Origin: Oscillospiraceae bacterium
GTDB taxonomy: Bacteria; Bacillota; Clostridia; Oscillospirales; Acutalibacteraceae
Assembly: GCA_015065615.1 (NCBI GenBank)
Contig: SVPY01000001.1
Coordinates: forward strand, 62,001-126,000
DNA length: 64,000 bases
Direction: 5' to 3'
Under the pieces are notes generated by a model that had not been told where the DNA came from, ran no database searches, and was given only the letters and a program-made list of their open reading frames with translations. The position numbers and the translations under genes are program-made. Shown piece by piece: positions 26,392 through 35,192 of this stretch; positions within the stretch are counted from its first letter, which is position 1, and each line of letters opens with the position of its first letter.

Positions 26392-26494
26392 TATATCACC
26401 TTTACGTAAAACCTTTCATCTTGTTTTATACACCCATTAAGTATAGCACATCTTTCGCTATAAACAAACAAATTTCTGAAAAGTTTACAAAAAA

Positions 26495-26531
26495 TTATAA
26501 AAAGCGGATAAATTTTTATATTTATCCGCTT
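26495..26531 (-). terminator. Terminator after the alpha/beta hydrolase gene
   Basis: A perfect 11-bp stem (AAGCGGATAAA, 26502-26512, with TTTATCCGCTT, 26521-26531) is followed on the minus strand by TTTTTATAATTTTTT. The 154-base gap 26392-26545 holds nothing else that I can see. Confidence 0.88.
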
Positions 26532-26545
26532 ACTTTATTTATGTA

Positions 26546-27496
26546 TTATTTTTTCACCGTATTCCTTGCAATTTCGTTCTCAAGGAAGAAAAGTATATCC
26601 GAAAAGGTTCTTTCGGTATTTTTTTCGTTTATAAGCGCATGGCGAAGCTCGGGGTAAACAATCATTTTAACTCTGTGGCAGGTGAAAATAAGCTTTTTAT
26701 AAATCCTGTTTATGCCCTTTCCCGCGCCGCCTACGGGATCTTTTGCGCCTGAAATCAAAAGCAGGCCCATCTTTCTCGGTACGCTTTCATACCAATCTTT
26801 CCCGTTGATCTTGTTAAGTAAATTTCCCATAGAACGGTAGGAGCCCACAGTTAAGGGGAAGCCGCAGAGGGGGTCCTTGCTGTATCTTTCCTGTTCGCTT
26901 TTCACACTCGTTACCCAACCGCTTTCGTGCTCCGGAAAAGCGCTCTTATACGCTTTAAGTGAAAGGTCTGAAACAAATTTGCTCTTATAATTTTCACCCT
27001 TTGATTTTATTATTGTGTCAAGAATAATTTTCTCTGTATTCCATAACGCCGCAGACATACCCTCCGAAGTGCCCATAATCACCGCTGCTTTGGCTTTTCC
27101 GGGATATTTCACAATAAACTCCCTTACTATAAAAGAGCCCATACTGTGACCCATTATAAAGAAAGGAATATCGGGATATTTATTTATGATAATTGAAGAA
27201 AGCTTCTTTTCATCCTTAATCAGGTTTTCGATATCACCGAAAAAGTTACCGTAATCTTCACCTTTTAAAACGCTTTTTCCGTGGCCTAAATGATCGTCAA
27301 GAACGCACACAATTCCTTTTTCTGCCAAAAATTCACAAAATTCACTGTAAAGTCCCGTATGTTCAGCCATACCGTGAACTATCTGCAGTACTGCCTTTGG
27401 GGTATTTACAGGTTCATATAATCTTGTAAATATCTTCTGACCTTCCGCGGTAGAATCAAAGTAGAAATCACTATATAAATAAGCCTTGTTTTCCAT
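26546..27496 (-). CDS. Alpha/beta hydrolase, monoacylglycerol lipase-like
   Basis: A 316-residue serine hydrolase of the S33/Hydrolase_4 group that includes lysophospholipases and monoacylglycerol lipases. It shows the oxyanion segment VHGMAEHTGLYSEF, the DDHLGHGKS loop, the nucleophile elbow GHSMGSF with catalytic Ser, LLISGAKDPVGG with the acidic residue, and a C-terminal LRHALINE with the His. No signal peptide is present, so it acts in the cytoplasm. It follows the PAQR gene after 20 bases; both may act on membrane lipids, but that is a guess. Confidence 0.88.
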   Translation of the reverse strand: MENKAYLYSDFYFDSTAEGQKIFTRLYEPVNTPKAVLQIVHGMAEHTGLYSEFCEFLAEKGIVCVLDDHLGHGKSVLKGEDYGNFFGDIENLIKDEKKLSSIIINKYPDIPFFIMGHSMGSFIVREFIVKYPGKAKAAVIMGTSEGMSAALWNTEKIILDTIIKSKGENYKSKFVSDLSLKAYKSAFPEHESGWVTSVKSEQERYSKDPLCGFPLTVGSYRSMGNLLNKINGKDWYESVPRKMGLLLISGAKDPVGGAGKGINRIYKKLIFTCHRVKMIVYPELRHALINEKNTERTFSDILFFLENEIARNTVKK

Positions 27497-27516
27497 AATA
27501 TTTTCCTTTCATCAAT

Positions 27517-28248
27517 TTATTTTGTAACCACGTCAAGCACGCAAAAGAAATGACATATACTTGCAATAAAAGTAAAGAAATGCCATATAGAGTGCATATA
27601 GGGAATTTTTTTACCGAATAAATAAACCAGTGCTCCTACAGTATAAAGCACGCCCCCAGCAAGGAGAAAAGTGAAGGCAAAGGTGCCGAGGCACAGGTAT
27701 ACTGTCTCTATTACAAAAGCAACTGTCCATCCCATTACAATATAACACAAAACTGAGATTTTTGCAAATTTCTTTAAATTAACCGCATTTAAGGTAATAC
27801 CCAGTAAAGCCGCGGCAGATACTACCAAAAACATACTCCAGCCCACGGTACCGCCTACAGAAACCAAAGAAACAGGGGCATAAGTACCTGCAATAAGCAC
27901 GAATATATTGCAGTGGTCAAGTATCCTGAATACTTTTTTTGCCCTGTTTATACCAAGAGCGTGATATATAGTGGATACTGCGTATAAAACTATCATTGAT
28001 ATTCCGTAAAAATGTACCGTAAAAAGCGTAACCGCTTCCTTTTTGCAGAATACGAGTAAAATTACGTAAGCGGCTATTGCGCTCAATGCAGCCGCACCGT
28101 GTACTATGGCTGAAAAAATTTCTTCTCCCAGTGAATATTTGGGGAGGCTTAAATTTTTCCTTTTTTCATATCTTTTTTCTTTTCTGTAATTTTTACCGAA
28201 ATCCTTTTTCGCTTTCAGAGCTTTTTCGTTATTTATCAGTTCTCCCAT
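27517..28248 (-). CDS. Hemolysin III / PAQR family membrane protein (TrhA-like)
   Basis: A 243-residue protein with seven predicted membrane helices. The PAQR signature residues are present: GEEIFSAIVHG near the start, STIYHAL, RILDHCNIFVLIAGTYAP, and the C-terminal HSIWHFFTFIASICHF. The histidines and acidic residues probably bind zinc. Bacterial members affect membrane fluidity homeostasis. The N-terminal 35 residues are lysine-rich. The start codon has a distant ribosome site (AAAGGTG, about 17 bases upstream), so its exact start is less sure. Confidence 0.9.
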   Translation of the reverse strand: MGELINNEKALKAKKDFGKNYRKEKRYEKRKNLSLPKYSLGEEIFSAIVHGAAALSAIAAYVILLVFCKKEAVTLFTVHFYGISMIVLYAVSTIYHALGINRAKKVFRILDHCNIFVLIAGTYAPVSLVSVGGTVGWSMFLVVSAAALLGITLNAVNLKKFAKISVLCYIVMGWTVAFVIETVYLCLGTFAFTFLLAGGVLYTVGALVYLFGKKIPYMHSIWHFFTFIASICHFFCVLDVVTK

Positions 28249-28474
28249 TTTAGTTCATTTGACACCTTTCTTCTTTTATATTAGTTATTTTATCTTTCTT
28301 ATCTCGTTTTCAAAACTATTTGTTAAGCTATTATACACCCTTTATTCTCGATTTGCAATAGTGCGCAAATAATTTTTATAAAAATATTTATTTTTTATTT
28401 TATAAATAATGCACAAAACGTATTGTTGCATTTGTAACAAAATAACCAAAAAATCTTGCAATATTCTTTTCTGC

Positions 28475-28503
28475 TTGACTTAAAATATTAACTATGATAA
28501 CAT
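28475..28503 (+). promoter_or_regulatory. Promoter of the ABC exporter leader
   Basis: TTGACT (28475-28480) and TAACAT (28498-28503) are 17 bases apart. RNA would start near 28510, exactly at the first leader hairpin. The AT-rich stretch 28249-28474 upstream shows no gene. Confidence 0.65.
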
Positions 28504-28510
28504 CATTAAG

Positions 28511-28683
28511 GTTACTTTAATCCGTTACCGTGAAACGGTTAAAGTAACAGTACCTTCCGTTACAAGGTATTAGGACGTATTTACACTGCCTTTTTTGTAC
28601 CGTGAAACATAAAGGGCAAAAGCTTTTCCGTTAGAAGCTTTACATCAGAATCAGTTTGCCGCAGAAATAGGTCTGTGGCAGGA
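28511..28683 (+). promoter_or_regulatory. Structured leader with two copies of a two-hairpin module
   Basis: About 180 bases of leader RNA precede the exporter genes. Hairpin 1 (28511-28548) has a 10-bp plus 5-bp stem with loop ACCGTGA. Hairpin 2 (28551-28569) has TACCTT/AAGGTA with loop CCGTTAC. Hairpin 3 (28587-28618) again shows ACCGTGAAAC at its tip. Hairpin 4 (28619-28641) has AAAGCTT/AAGCTTT with TCCGTTA in the loop. The pair ACCGTGAAAC, 18-19 bases, TCCGTTA thus occurs twice, 72 bases apart. A fifth stem (about 28657-28680) lies just before the ribosome site. This looks like a tandem riboswitch or attenuator; I cannot assign a ligand class. Confidence 0.65.
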
Positions 28684-28692
28684 AAGGAAAAA

Positions 28693-30501
28693 ATGAAACC
28701 GAAAAAATCAGCCAATATTTTAAGGTTTTACCCTTTTACCAAAGGGTTCAGATGGATGTTCCTTTTAGGTATTGTTCTTTTAATACTCAGCGTAACTCTT
28801 AACTCCTTTATGCCTCAGGTAATAAGAACAACTATCGACTCGGTAATAGGCGACGAACCTTTCGCACTTCCGCAATACTTAATTGATTTTATCGAAAGTA
28901 TAGGCGGCAGAGAATTCTTAAGAAACAACATTATAATATGTGCTTTATGCGCATTACTCTTAACACTTATTTCTCTTGCTAACGATATGACCTCTAAATT
29001 ATTGCTTTCCAATGCAAGCGAAGGCTCAATACAGAAACTGAGAAATACTCTTTTCCCCCACATTCAGAAGCTCCCCTACAATTGGCACAATAAAAATCAG
29101 ACGGGTGATATTATTCAGCGCTGCACCCAGGACGTTGATATGATATGGGCATTCATAGTAAACCAGGTACCGGGCTTTTTCCGTACTATTTTCACAATTT
29201 GTGTTTACGTAACGCTTATGTTCACTATGAACGTCACTCTTTCACTTATTGCTGTAGCTTTTATTCCCCTTACAGTTGCTTATTCCTTAATATTCTATAA
29301 GCTTACTTCCGTTAAATTCAGACACGCCGACGAGTGCGAAGGTCAGGTAACCGCAATGGTTCAGGAAAATTTAACAGGCGTAAGAGTTGTAAGAGCATTC
29401 GGCAGAGAGAGATACGAAGTAGATAAATTCGATAAAAAAATCACCGATTACTCCGAACTTTGGGTAAAGCTTGGCGCAGTATTGGGACTTGACTGGGGCG
29501 TAGGCGACTTAATAAGCTTCGGTCAGGTTGCTTTAATCCTCTCAGTAGGTACCTTCCTTGCAGTTCAGGGTGACATAACCACAGGTGAATTTTTAACCTT
29601 TATTTTCTATAACTCCATGATGATATGGCCTGTAAGAAACTTAGGCCGTACCATTACCGAAATGGGCAAAACAAAAATCAGCTCCGAACGACTCTTCTAT
29701 ATTCTCGACAGTGAAGAAGAGGATATCGATACAACTGCTGAAGCAAACCTTGTAACAGGTGATATCGAATTCAAAAACGTTAATTTCTCTTATAACGAAA
29801 AGAGTGAAACTCTTAAAAATATCAACTTCAAAATTAAAGAAGGCACCACTTTAGGTATATTGGGTTCTACAGGCAGCGGCAAGAGCACACTTATGTATCT
29901 TCTTGACAGACTCTATGAACTGCCAAGAGACCATGGCGAGATTACTATCGGCGGCAGAGATATAAGAGATATTCCTCTTAAAGATTTAAGAAACAGTATA
30001 AGTATTGTTCTTCAGGAGCCCTTCCTCTTCTCCAAGAGTTTTAAGGAAAATATTGCCGACGGCAGCCCTGATCAGGAACTGGAGTCTGTAAGAAAATTCG
30101 CAAGACTTTCTTATATTGACGATACCATAGCGGGCTTTAAAGAAGGCTATGATACTCAGATAGGTGAGCGAGGCGTAACAATCTCCGGCGGTCAGAAGCA
30201 GCGTGTAGCTATTGCCCGTATGCTTATGCAGGAAAGACCTATAAAAATATTTGACGACTCCCTCTCAGCCGTTGATATGGAAACCGATGCCAAAATCCGC
30301 GAATCCATTAAAAATAACGTTAAGGGCACAACTATTATCATCGCCCACAGAATTACCACAATTATGAATGCCGACCTCATTATAGTTCTCGATAAGGGAA
30401 ATCTCATTCAGATGGGCACCCACGATGAGCTTATTAAAGAAGAAGGCGTATACCGCAGAATATACAACATCCAGCAGTCAAAGGATACGGATGTTCTGTA
30501 A
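28693..30501 (+). CDS. Heterodimeric ABC multidrug exporter, first subunit (degenerate Walker B)
   Basis: A fused membrane-ATPase half-transporter of about 602 residues: six helices, then the nucleotide domain with Walker A GSTGSGKST, signature ISGGQKQRVAIARM, Walker B IKIFDDSLSAVD and H-loop IIIAHR. The catalytic Glu after Walker B is Asp, as in the degenerate-site subunit of BmrCD or TM287/288. The ATG at 28693 has AGGAAAGGA just upstream; the in-frame GTG at 28675 lies before that site. The second subunit follows after 30 bases. Drug, lipid or peptide export are all possible. Confidence 0.92.
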   Translation: MKPKKSANILRFYPFTKGFRWMFLLGIVLLILSVTLNSFMPQVIRTTIDSVIGDEPFALPQYLIDFIESIGGREFLRNNIIICALCALLLTLISLANDMTSKLLLSNASEGSIQKLRNTLFPHIQKLPYNWHNKNQTGDIIQRCTQDVDMIWAFIVNQVPGFFRTIFTICVYVTLMFTMNVTLSLIAVAFIPLTVAYSLIFYKLTSVKFRHADECEGQVTAMVQENLTGVRVVRAFGRERYEVDKFDKKITDYSELWVKLGAVLGLDWGVGDLISFGQVALILSVGTFLAVQGDITTGEFLTFIFYNSMMIWPVRNLGRTITEMGKTKISSERLFYILDSEEEDIDTTAEANLVTGDIEFKNVNFSYNEKSETLKNINFKIKEGTTLGILGSTGSGKSTLMYLLDRLYELPRDHGEITIGGRDIRDIPLKDLRNSISIVLQEPFLFSKSFKENIADGSPDQELESVRKFARLSYIDDTIAGFKEGYDTQIGERGVTISGGQKQRVAIARMLMQERPIKIFDDSLSAVDMETDAKIRESIKNNVKGTTIIIAHRITTIMNADLIIVLDKGNLIQMGTHDELIKEEGVYRRIYNIQQSKDTDVL

Positions 30502-30531
30502 TATTCCTGCAGAAAGGATATATCAATAAGT

Positions 30532-32361
30532 ATGGACTATAATCCTAATGAAAACGGCAAAAAAGTAAGTACCGTTGAAACCTGGAAAAAGCTCTGGCCT
30601 ATAGTAAAGCCCTACACAAAGTACGTAGTATTAATGATGCTTCTTATGCTTATGGGCGCCGCTGTGGATACTGTAACACCTTTAATGTCCGGTTTTGCAG
30701 TGGACAGATTCATCGAGCCCCGCACCACAGAAGGTCTTATCGGCTTTTTCTTTACCTATTTAGGTATAATTATTCTTCAGTGCATCTGTACTATTTTTAT
30801 GGCAAAAATCGCTATTAAAATGGAGCTTTACATAAGCCGCGATATGCGTAAAAAATTGTTCAGGCACTTACAGGAACTTTCTTTCGATTACTACAACACA
30901 ACCCCTGTGGGTACTATTATGTCCCGTGTAATGAGTGATACAGGTAAAATAGGCGGTGTTTTCTCCTGGGGTATCGTTAATATTTTCTGGAGCTCTGCTT
31001 ACATAATTTTCTCAATCATTATGATGAGCATCATAAACTGGCAGATGGCTTTACAGATAATTGCAATTATGCCTGTGATTGGCATAATCACCTTCGTTTT
31101 CCATAAGAAATTCCTCGATATCAACCGCAAGGTAAGAAGTGCGGTTGCTGAAATCACCAGAAATTTCAACGAAGGTATTACAGGTGCTAAAACCACTAAA
31201 ACCCTCGGCACTGAAGAAAAAAACACGGCTAACTTTGAAGTTTCCACACTTAATATGCGCAACACCGCATTCCGCTCTATCGTACTTCGTACAGTTTATG
31301 TGCCTATGATAGCAATGCTTACCTCTATGGCAGTTGTACTCGTTCTTACAAACGGCGGTAATATGGTTTTGGGCGGCGTAATAAGCGTTGGTACGCTTAC
31401 AGTATTCTTTAATTACGCTCTTGCTATCAGCGACCCCGTTCAGCAGTTTTCAGGTACCCTTTCCGACTTTATGTCCACTCAGGTTAACATAGAGCGCTGC
31501 AATTACCTTCTTGAGCTTGAACCTTTAGTAAAAGACAGCGAAGAAGTTATCAAAAAATACGGCACCACCTTTGAACCTAAAAAAGAAAACTGGGAACCTT
31601 TAAAGGGACACATAACCTTTGAGGACGTTACTTTTATGTACCCGGACGGCAACGAAAACGTACTTGAGCACTTTACGCTCGATATTCCTGCAGGCACAAC
31701 CGTCGCTATAGTTGGCGAAACAGGTGCAGGTAAATCTACCCTTGTTAACTTAGCCTGCCGTTTCTTTGAGCCTACCGGCGGCAGAATTTTAATTGACGGT
31801 GTGGATTATAAAGAAAGAAGCCTTCTCTGGCTTCACAGTAATATAGGCTACGTTCTTCAGACCCCCCACCTTTTCTCAGGCAGTGTTAAGGATAATATCC
31901 GCTATGGACGTCTCGATGCTACGGACGAAGAAATCATGGCAGCTGCTAAACTTGTTTCTGCTCACGATAGCATTATGCGAATGGAAAACGGCTACGACAG
32001 CGACGTTGGTGAGGGCGGTGACCAGCTCTCCACAGGCGAAAAACAGCTTGTTTCCTTTGCCCGAGCAGTACTTGCCGACCCCAGAATTTTCGTTCTTGAC
32101 GAGGCTACCTCCTCTATTGATACTGAAACTGAGCAGATAATTCAGAACGCCATATCAAATCTTTTAGGCAGCCGAACATCCTTCCTTATTGCTCACAGAC
32201 TTTCTACCATAAGAAGGGCTGACGTAATTTTAGTTGTTAAGGCAGGTAAAATTATTGAGCGCGGCACCCACGAGGAACTTTTAAAGCAGAAGGGCCACTA
32301 CTACGACCTTTACAACAAGCAGTTTGCTGCTGAAAACACAGGCAAGGCCTACGAAGAATAA
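30532..32361 (+). CDS. Heterodimeric ABC multidrug exporter, second subunit (degenerate signature)
   Basis: A 609-residue half-transporter partner of the preceding gene. Walker A is GETGAGKST and Walker B FVLDEATSSID keeps the catalytic Glu, but the signature reads LSTGEKQLVSFARA instead of LSGGQ. In a heterodimer, its canonical Walker site would pair with the SGGQ of the first subunit, giving one active site. Its altered signature would pair with the FDDS of the first subunit, giving one dead site. This split is typical of type IV heterodimeric exporters. An AAAGGA site precedes the ATG. Confidence 0.93.
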   Translation: MDYNPNENGKKVSTVETWKKLWPIVKPYTKYVVLMMLLMLMGAAVDTVTPLMSGFAVDRFIEPRTTEGLIGFFFTYLGIIILQCICTIFMAKIAIKMELYISRDMRKKLFRHLQELSFDYYNTTPVGTIMSRVMSDTGKIGGVFSWGIVNIFWSSAYIIFSIIMMSIINWQMALQIIAIMPVIGIITFVFHKKFLDINRKVRSAVAEITRNFNEGITGAKTTKTLGTEEKNTANFEVSTLNMRNTAFRSIVLRTVYVPMIAMLTSMAVVLVLTNGGNMVLGGVISVGTLTVFFNYALAISDPVQQFSGTLSDFMSTQVNIERCNYLLELEPLVKDSEEVIKKYGTTFEPKKENWEPLKGHITFEDVTFMYPDGNENVLEHFTLDIPAGTTVAIVGETGAGKSTLVNLACRFFEPTGGRILIDGVDYKERSLLWLHSNIGYVLQTPHLFSGSVKDNIRYGRLDATDEEIMAAAKLVSAHDSIMRMENGYDSDVGEGGDQLSTGEKQLVSFARAVLADPRIFVLDEATSSIDTETEQIIQNAISNLLGSRTSFLIAHRLSTIRRADVILVVKAGKIIERGTHEELLKQKGHYYDLYNKQFAAENTGKAYEE

Positions 32362-32371
32362 ATAAAAAATT

Positions 32372-32415
32372 AACCCGATGTGTTTCTTTCGATTCACATC
32401 GGGTTTTTGTTTTAC
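32372..32415 (+). terminator. Terminator after the ABC exporter
   Basis: AACCCGATGTG (32372-32382) and CACATCGGGTT (32395-32405) form a perfect 11-bp stem, followed by TTTTGTTTT. It separates the exporter from the convergent thyX. Confidence 0.92.
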
Positions 32416-32427
32416 AATTTTAAATTT

Positions 32428-33105
32428 TTATTTCTCTGCCTTCTTGGGTTTTCTGCCGCATGTGTACTTTTCGGGGCAATAGCCTAAATACTCACACTTG
32501 GGCATAAACTGAGTTTTTACTATATAAGCCCATTCTTCGGAAATACTTGAAAGTGCTTTGCAGATATCACCGAAAAGCTCCCTATATTCCCAATATGCTC
32601 TCGTGCACTGGCGCTGACGGGACATATCGATTAAATTACGAAGATTTCTCTTATCAACTATCTTTGTGCCCATACCTAAAGGTAAAAGCATTGCGCTATC
32701 CTCACGGGGAACACCTAATTCCTCGAGCTTCTGAGCGTTTTCTGTGATTATTCTCATTGTTTCGTCGAATATTTTTTTGGCTTCCTCATTCTTTTCGATT
32801 TTATGAGGGGTGATATACTCAAAATTTTTATAGTTGATATATCTTGTGGATGCCTGAAGACGCGTAGGTGCGCCGCCTAAATGTGTATACCACTCTCTGA
32901 TAACTCTTGCGGAATAACCGTCGATAACCAATTCAACGTTAACGTACTCTAAGGTTCTGCCGTGATTATTCTCTATGCACTCAAGACCTCTTTTATAATT
33001 TTTAGCGGCATCGGTAATATCTGCGCCCCAGCAAACACCTGCTCTCATACCTATAAGGGATATGGGATTCTGGGTGGTTTCGGGTAAAACTGTAATTGTT
33101 CCCAT
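32428..33105 (-). CDS. thyX: FAD-dependent thymidylate synthase ThyX, variant motif
   Basis: ThyX makes dTMP from dUMP with FAD and methylene-tetrahydrofolate, with no dihydrofolate by-product. The 225-residue protein contains the family core, but the hallmark RHRx7S region reads IREWYTHLGGAPTRLQASTRY, so only the first Arg and the later Ser-Thr-Arg-Tyr are kept. SRQRQCTRAYWEYR in the C-terminal half matches the family's substrate segment. The end has CPEKYTCGRKPKK, with cysteines. It has its own promoter at 33154-33182. The variation suggests a distinct ThyX subgroup rather than decay, since the rest is intact. Confidence 0.85.
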   Translation of the reverse strand: MGTITVLPETTQNPISLIGMRAGVCWGADITDAAKNYKRGLECIENNHGRTLEYVNVELVIDGYSARVIREWYTHLGGAPTRLQASTRYINYKNFEYITPHKIEKNEEAKKIFDETMRIITENAQKLEELGVPREDSAMLLPLGMGTKIVDKRNLRNLIDMSRQRQCTRAYWEYRELFGDICKALSSISEEWAYIVKTQFMPKCEYLGYCPEKYTCGRKPKKAEK

Positions 33106-33121
33106 AATTCTCTATTACTTG

Positions 33122-33182
33122 CCTTCACCCTCGCAAAGGCTCTCCTTTTTTATATTGTACCTTATATTTCCCTTTCGGTCAA
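33122..33182 (-). promoter_or_regulatory. thyX promoter and start-site motif
   Basis: On the minus strand TTGACC (33182-33177) and TACAAT (33159-33154) are 17 bases apart. RNA would start within or just before a 30-base motif (33151-33122) that recurs, with one difference, inside the RNA candidate at 39351-39610. Confidence 0.75.
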
Positions 33183-33185
33183 CTT

Positions 33186-35192
33186 TTACTTTTTCTTGAA
33201 AAGTTCCTTAGGCTGGAAGGATTTCTCGGTTCTTCTGCCCTTTTTGCCTGTGTTTTTGGCGTTTTCTGCTTTTTTCTTATCAATAGATGCCTGAGAGAAC
33301 CTGCCTGCAGGCTTAGAAGCGGCTTTTGTATTTTTGCCCTTTGTTTCCTGCGGTTTACTGTTTACGAATCTTAAATCGCCGTGGCGTGCTCTTATCAAAC
33401 ACTTTTCACCGTTGCCCACAAGGTCCTTTCTGCCCGCTTCAATTAAAGCCTCGGTAACGAGCTCATAATTTTTAGGGTCGCGGTACTGAATTAAAGCTCT
33501 CTGCATTGCTTTTTCGTGGGGAGATTTTGCCACGTAAACGGGTTTCATTGTTCTTGGATCAAGCTCAGTATAATACATACAGGTGGAAATAGTGGAAGGT
33601 GTGGGGTAGAAATCCTGTACCTGCTCGGGCATATAGCCTAAATCCCTGAGGTACTCTGCAAGCTTAACAGCATCCTGCAAAGTTGAACCGGGGTGGGATG
33701 ACATTAAATACGGAACCAAATACTGATCCATATTATATTCGGCATTTAATTCCTTATATTTTTTAAGGAAACGGCGGTAAACAGAATTTTCAGGCTTGCC
33801 CATATATTTTAAAACATTATCGGAAATATGCTCGGGAGCAACCTTTAACTGACCGCTTATGTGATGTTTAACGAGTTCGCGAAAGAAGGTATCATCTTTA
33901 TCGTTTATCAAATAGTCAAACCTTATGCCGCTTCTTACGAATACCTTTTTAACTTTGGGAAGTTCTCTTAGTTTCTTTAAAAGGGTGATATAGTCCGAGT
34001 GGTCTATAACCATATTTTCGCAGGGCTTTGGGAAAAGGCACTGCTTGTTTTTGCAAACGCCTGCTTTCAGTTGCTTTTTGCAGGCGGGCTGGCGGAAGTT
34101 TGCAGTAGGGCCGCCAACGTCGTGAATATAACCCTTGAAATCGGGGTCGGATATCATAAGTTTTGCTTCGTCAATAATAGACTCGTGGCTTCGGGTCTGT
34201 ATAATTCTGCCCTGATGGAAAGTTAAAGCACAGAAACTGCAGCCGCCGAAACAGCCGCGGTTGCTTATTAAGCTGAATTTAACTTCCTCAATAGCAGGCA
34301 CTCCTCCCTTTTCCTCATAATCGGGGTGATAAGTTCTTGCATAAGGAAGGGCATAAACTGCATCCATTTCCTGTTCGCTTAAGGGGAACTGAGGAGGATT
34401 CTGTACTGCGTAAATATTATCGTTATAGGGTTCAATCAGCACTTTTGCAGAGAAGGGGTCGGTATTCATATACTGCTTATAGAAGCTTTTTGCATAAAGC
34501 TCCTTGCTTTTCACGAGATTTTCGTAAGAAGGAAGCTTAATATAATCATCAGGATTTATAGAGCTTATATCGTTTGTCTTATAAACAGTACCGCGTACGA
34601 AAGTTATATCCTTTACGTTTATACCGCTTCTTAATGCTTCGGCTATTTCTACTATAGATTTTTCACCCATACCGTAGGAAATTATATCGGCGCCGCTATC
34701 AAGAAGTATTGAACGCTTCATTTTATCAGACCAATAATCATAGTGAGCAAGCCTTCTTAAGCTCGCTTCAATACCGCCGATGATAATAGGTGTCTTTTTA
34801 TAGGCCTGACGAATTAAATTGGAATAAACTACCGCCGCATAGTCGGGTCTTCTGCCCATTTCGCCGCCCGGGGAATAGAAATCTTTTTTTCTTCTCTTTT
34901 TTGTTACAGAATAATGGTTTACCATTGAATCCATATTACCGGCTGAAACAAGGAAACCGAGTTTAGGCTCACCGAAAATTTCAATACTTTCCTTATTTCT
35001 CCAGTCAGGCTGAGCAATAATTGCCACGCTGAAGCCGTTAGCTTCAAGAATACGGGAAATTATGGCAGTACCGAAGGAGGGGTGGTCAACGTAGGCATCG
35101 CCGCTTACGTACACGAAGTCAGGTTTGTCTATTCCTCTTGCTTTTAAATCGGCAGGAGTTACGGGCAAAAACTTTTCTCTTTCTGTTATCAC
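33186..35192 (-). CDS. YgiQ family radical SAM protein
   Basis: A 668-residue UPF0313/YgiQ radical SAM protein of unknown reaction. The N-terminal part includes [16 protein letters not shown]. The iron-sulfur motif CFGGCSFC (with NRG before it and ALTFHQGR after) binds the [4Fe-4S] cluster and SAM, and [16 protein letters not shown] is a family signature. A cysteine-rich insertion ([18 protein letters not shown]) and a lysine-rich C-terminal tail are normal for the family. It overlaps folC by four bases and precedes thyX. Confidence 0.93.
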   Translation of the reverse strand: MITEREKFLPVTPADLKARGIDKPDFVYVSGDAYVDHPSFGTAIISRILEANGFSVAIIAQPDWRNKESIEIFGEPKLGFLVSAGNMDSMVNHYSVTKKRRKKDFYSPGGEMGRRPDYAAVVYSNLIRQAYKKTPIIIGGIEASLRRLAHYDYWSDKMKRSILLDSGADIISYGMGEKSIVEIAEALRSGINVKDITFVRGTVYKTNDISSINPDDYIKLPSYENLVKSKELYAKSFYKQYMNTDPFSAKVLIEPYNDNIYAVQNPPQFPLSEQEMDAVYALPYARTYHPDYEEKGGVPAIEEVKFSLISNRGCFGGCSFCALTFHQGRIIQTRSHESIIDEAKLMISDPDFKGYIHDVGGPTANFRQPACKKQLKAGVCKNKQCLFPKPCENMVIDHSDYITLLKKLRELPKVKKVFVRSGIRFDYLINDKDDTFFRELVKHHISGQLKVAPEHISDNVLKYMGKPENSVYRRFLKKYKELNAEYNMDQYLVPYLMSSHPGSTLQDAVKLAEYLRDLGYMPEQVQDFYPTPSTISTCMYYTELDPRTMKPVYVAKSPHEKAMQRALIQYRDPKNYELVTEALIEAGRKDLVGNGEKCLIRARHGDLRFVNSKPQETKGKNTKAASKPAGRFSQASIDKKKAENAKNTGKKGRRTEKSFQPKELFKKK

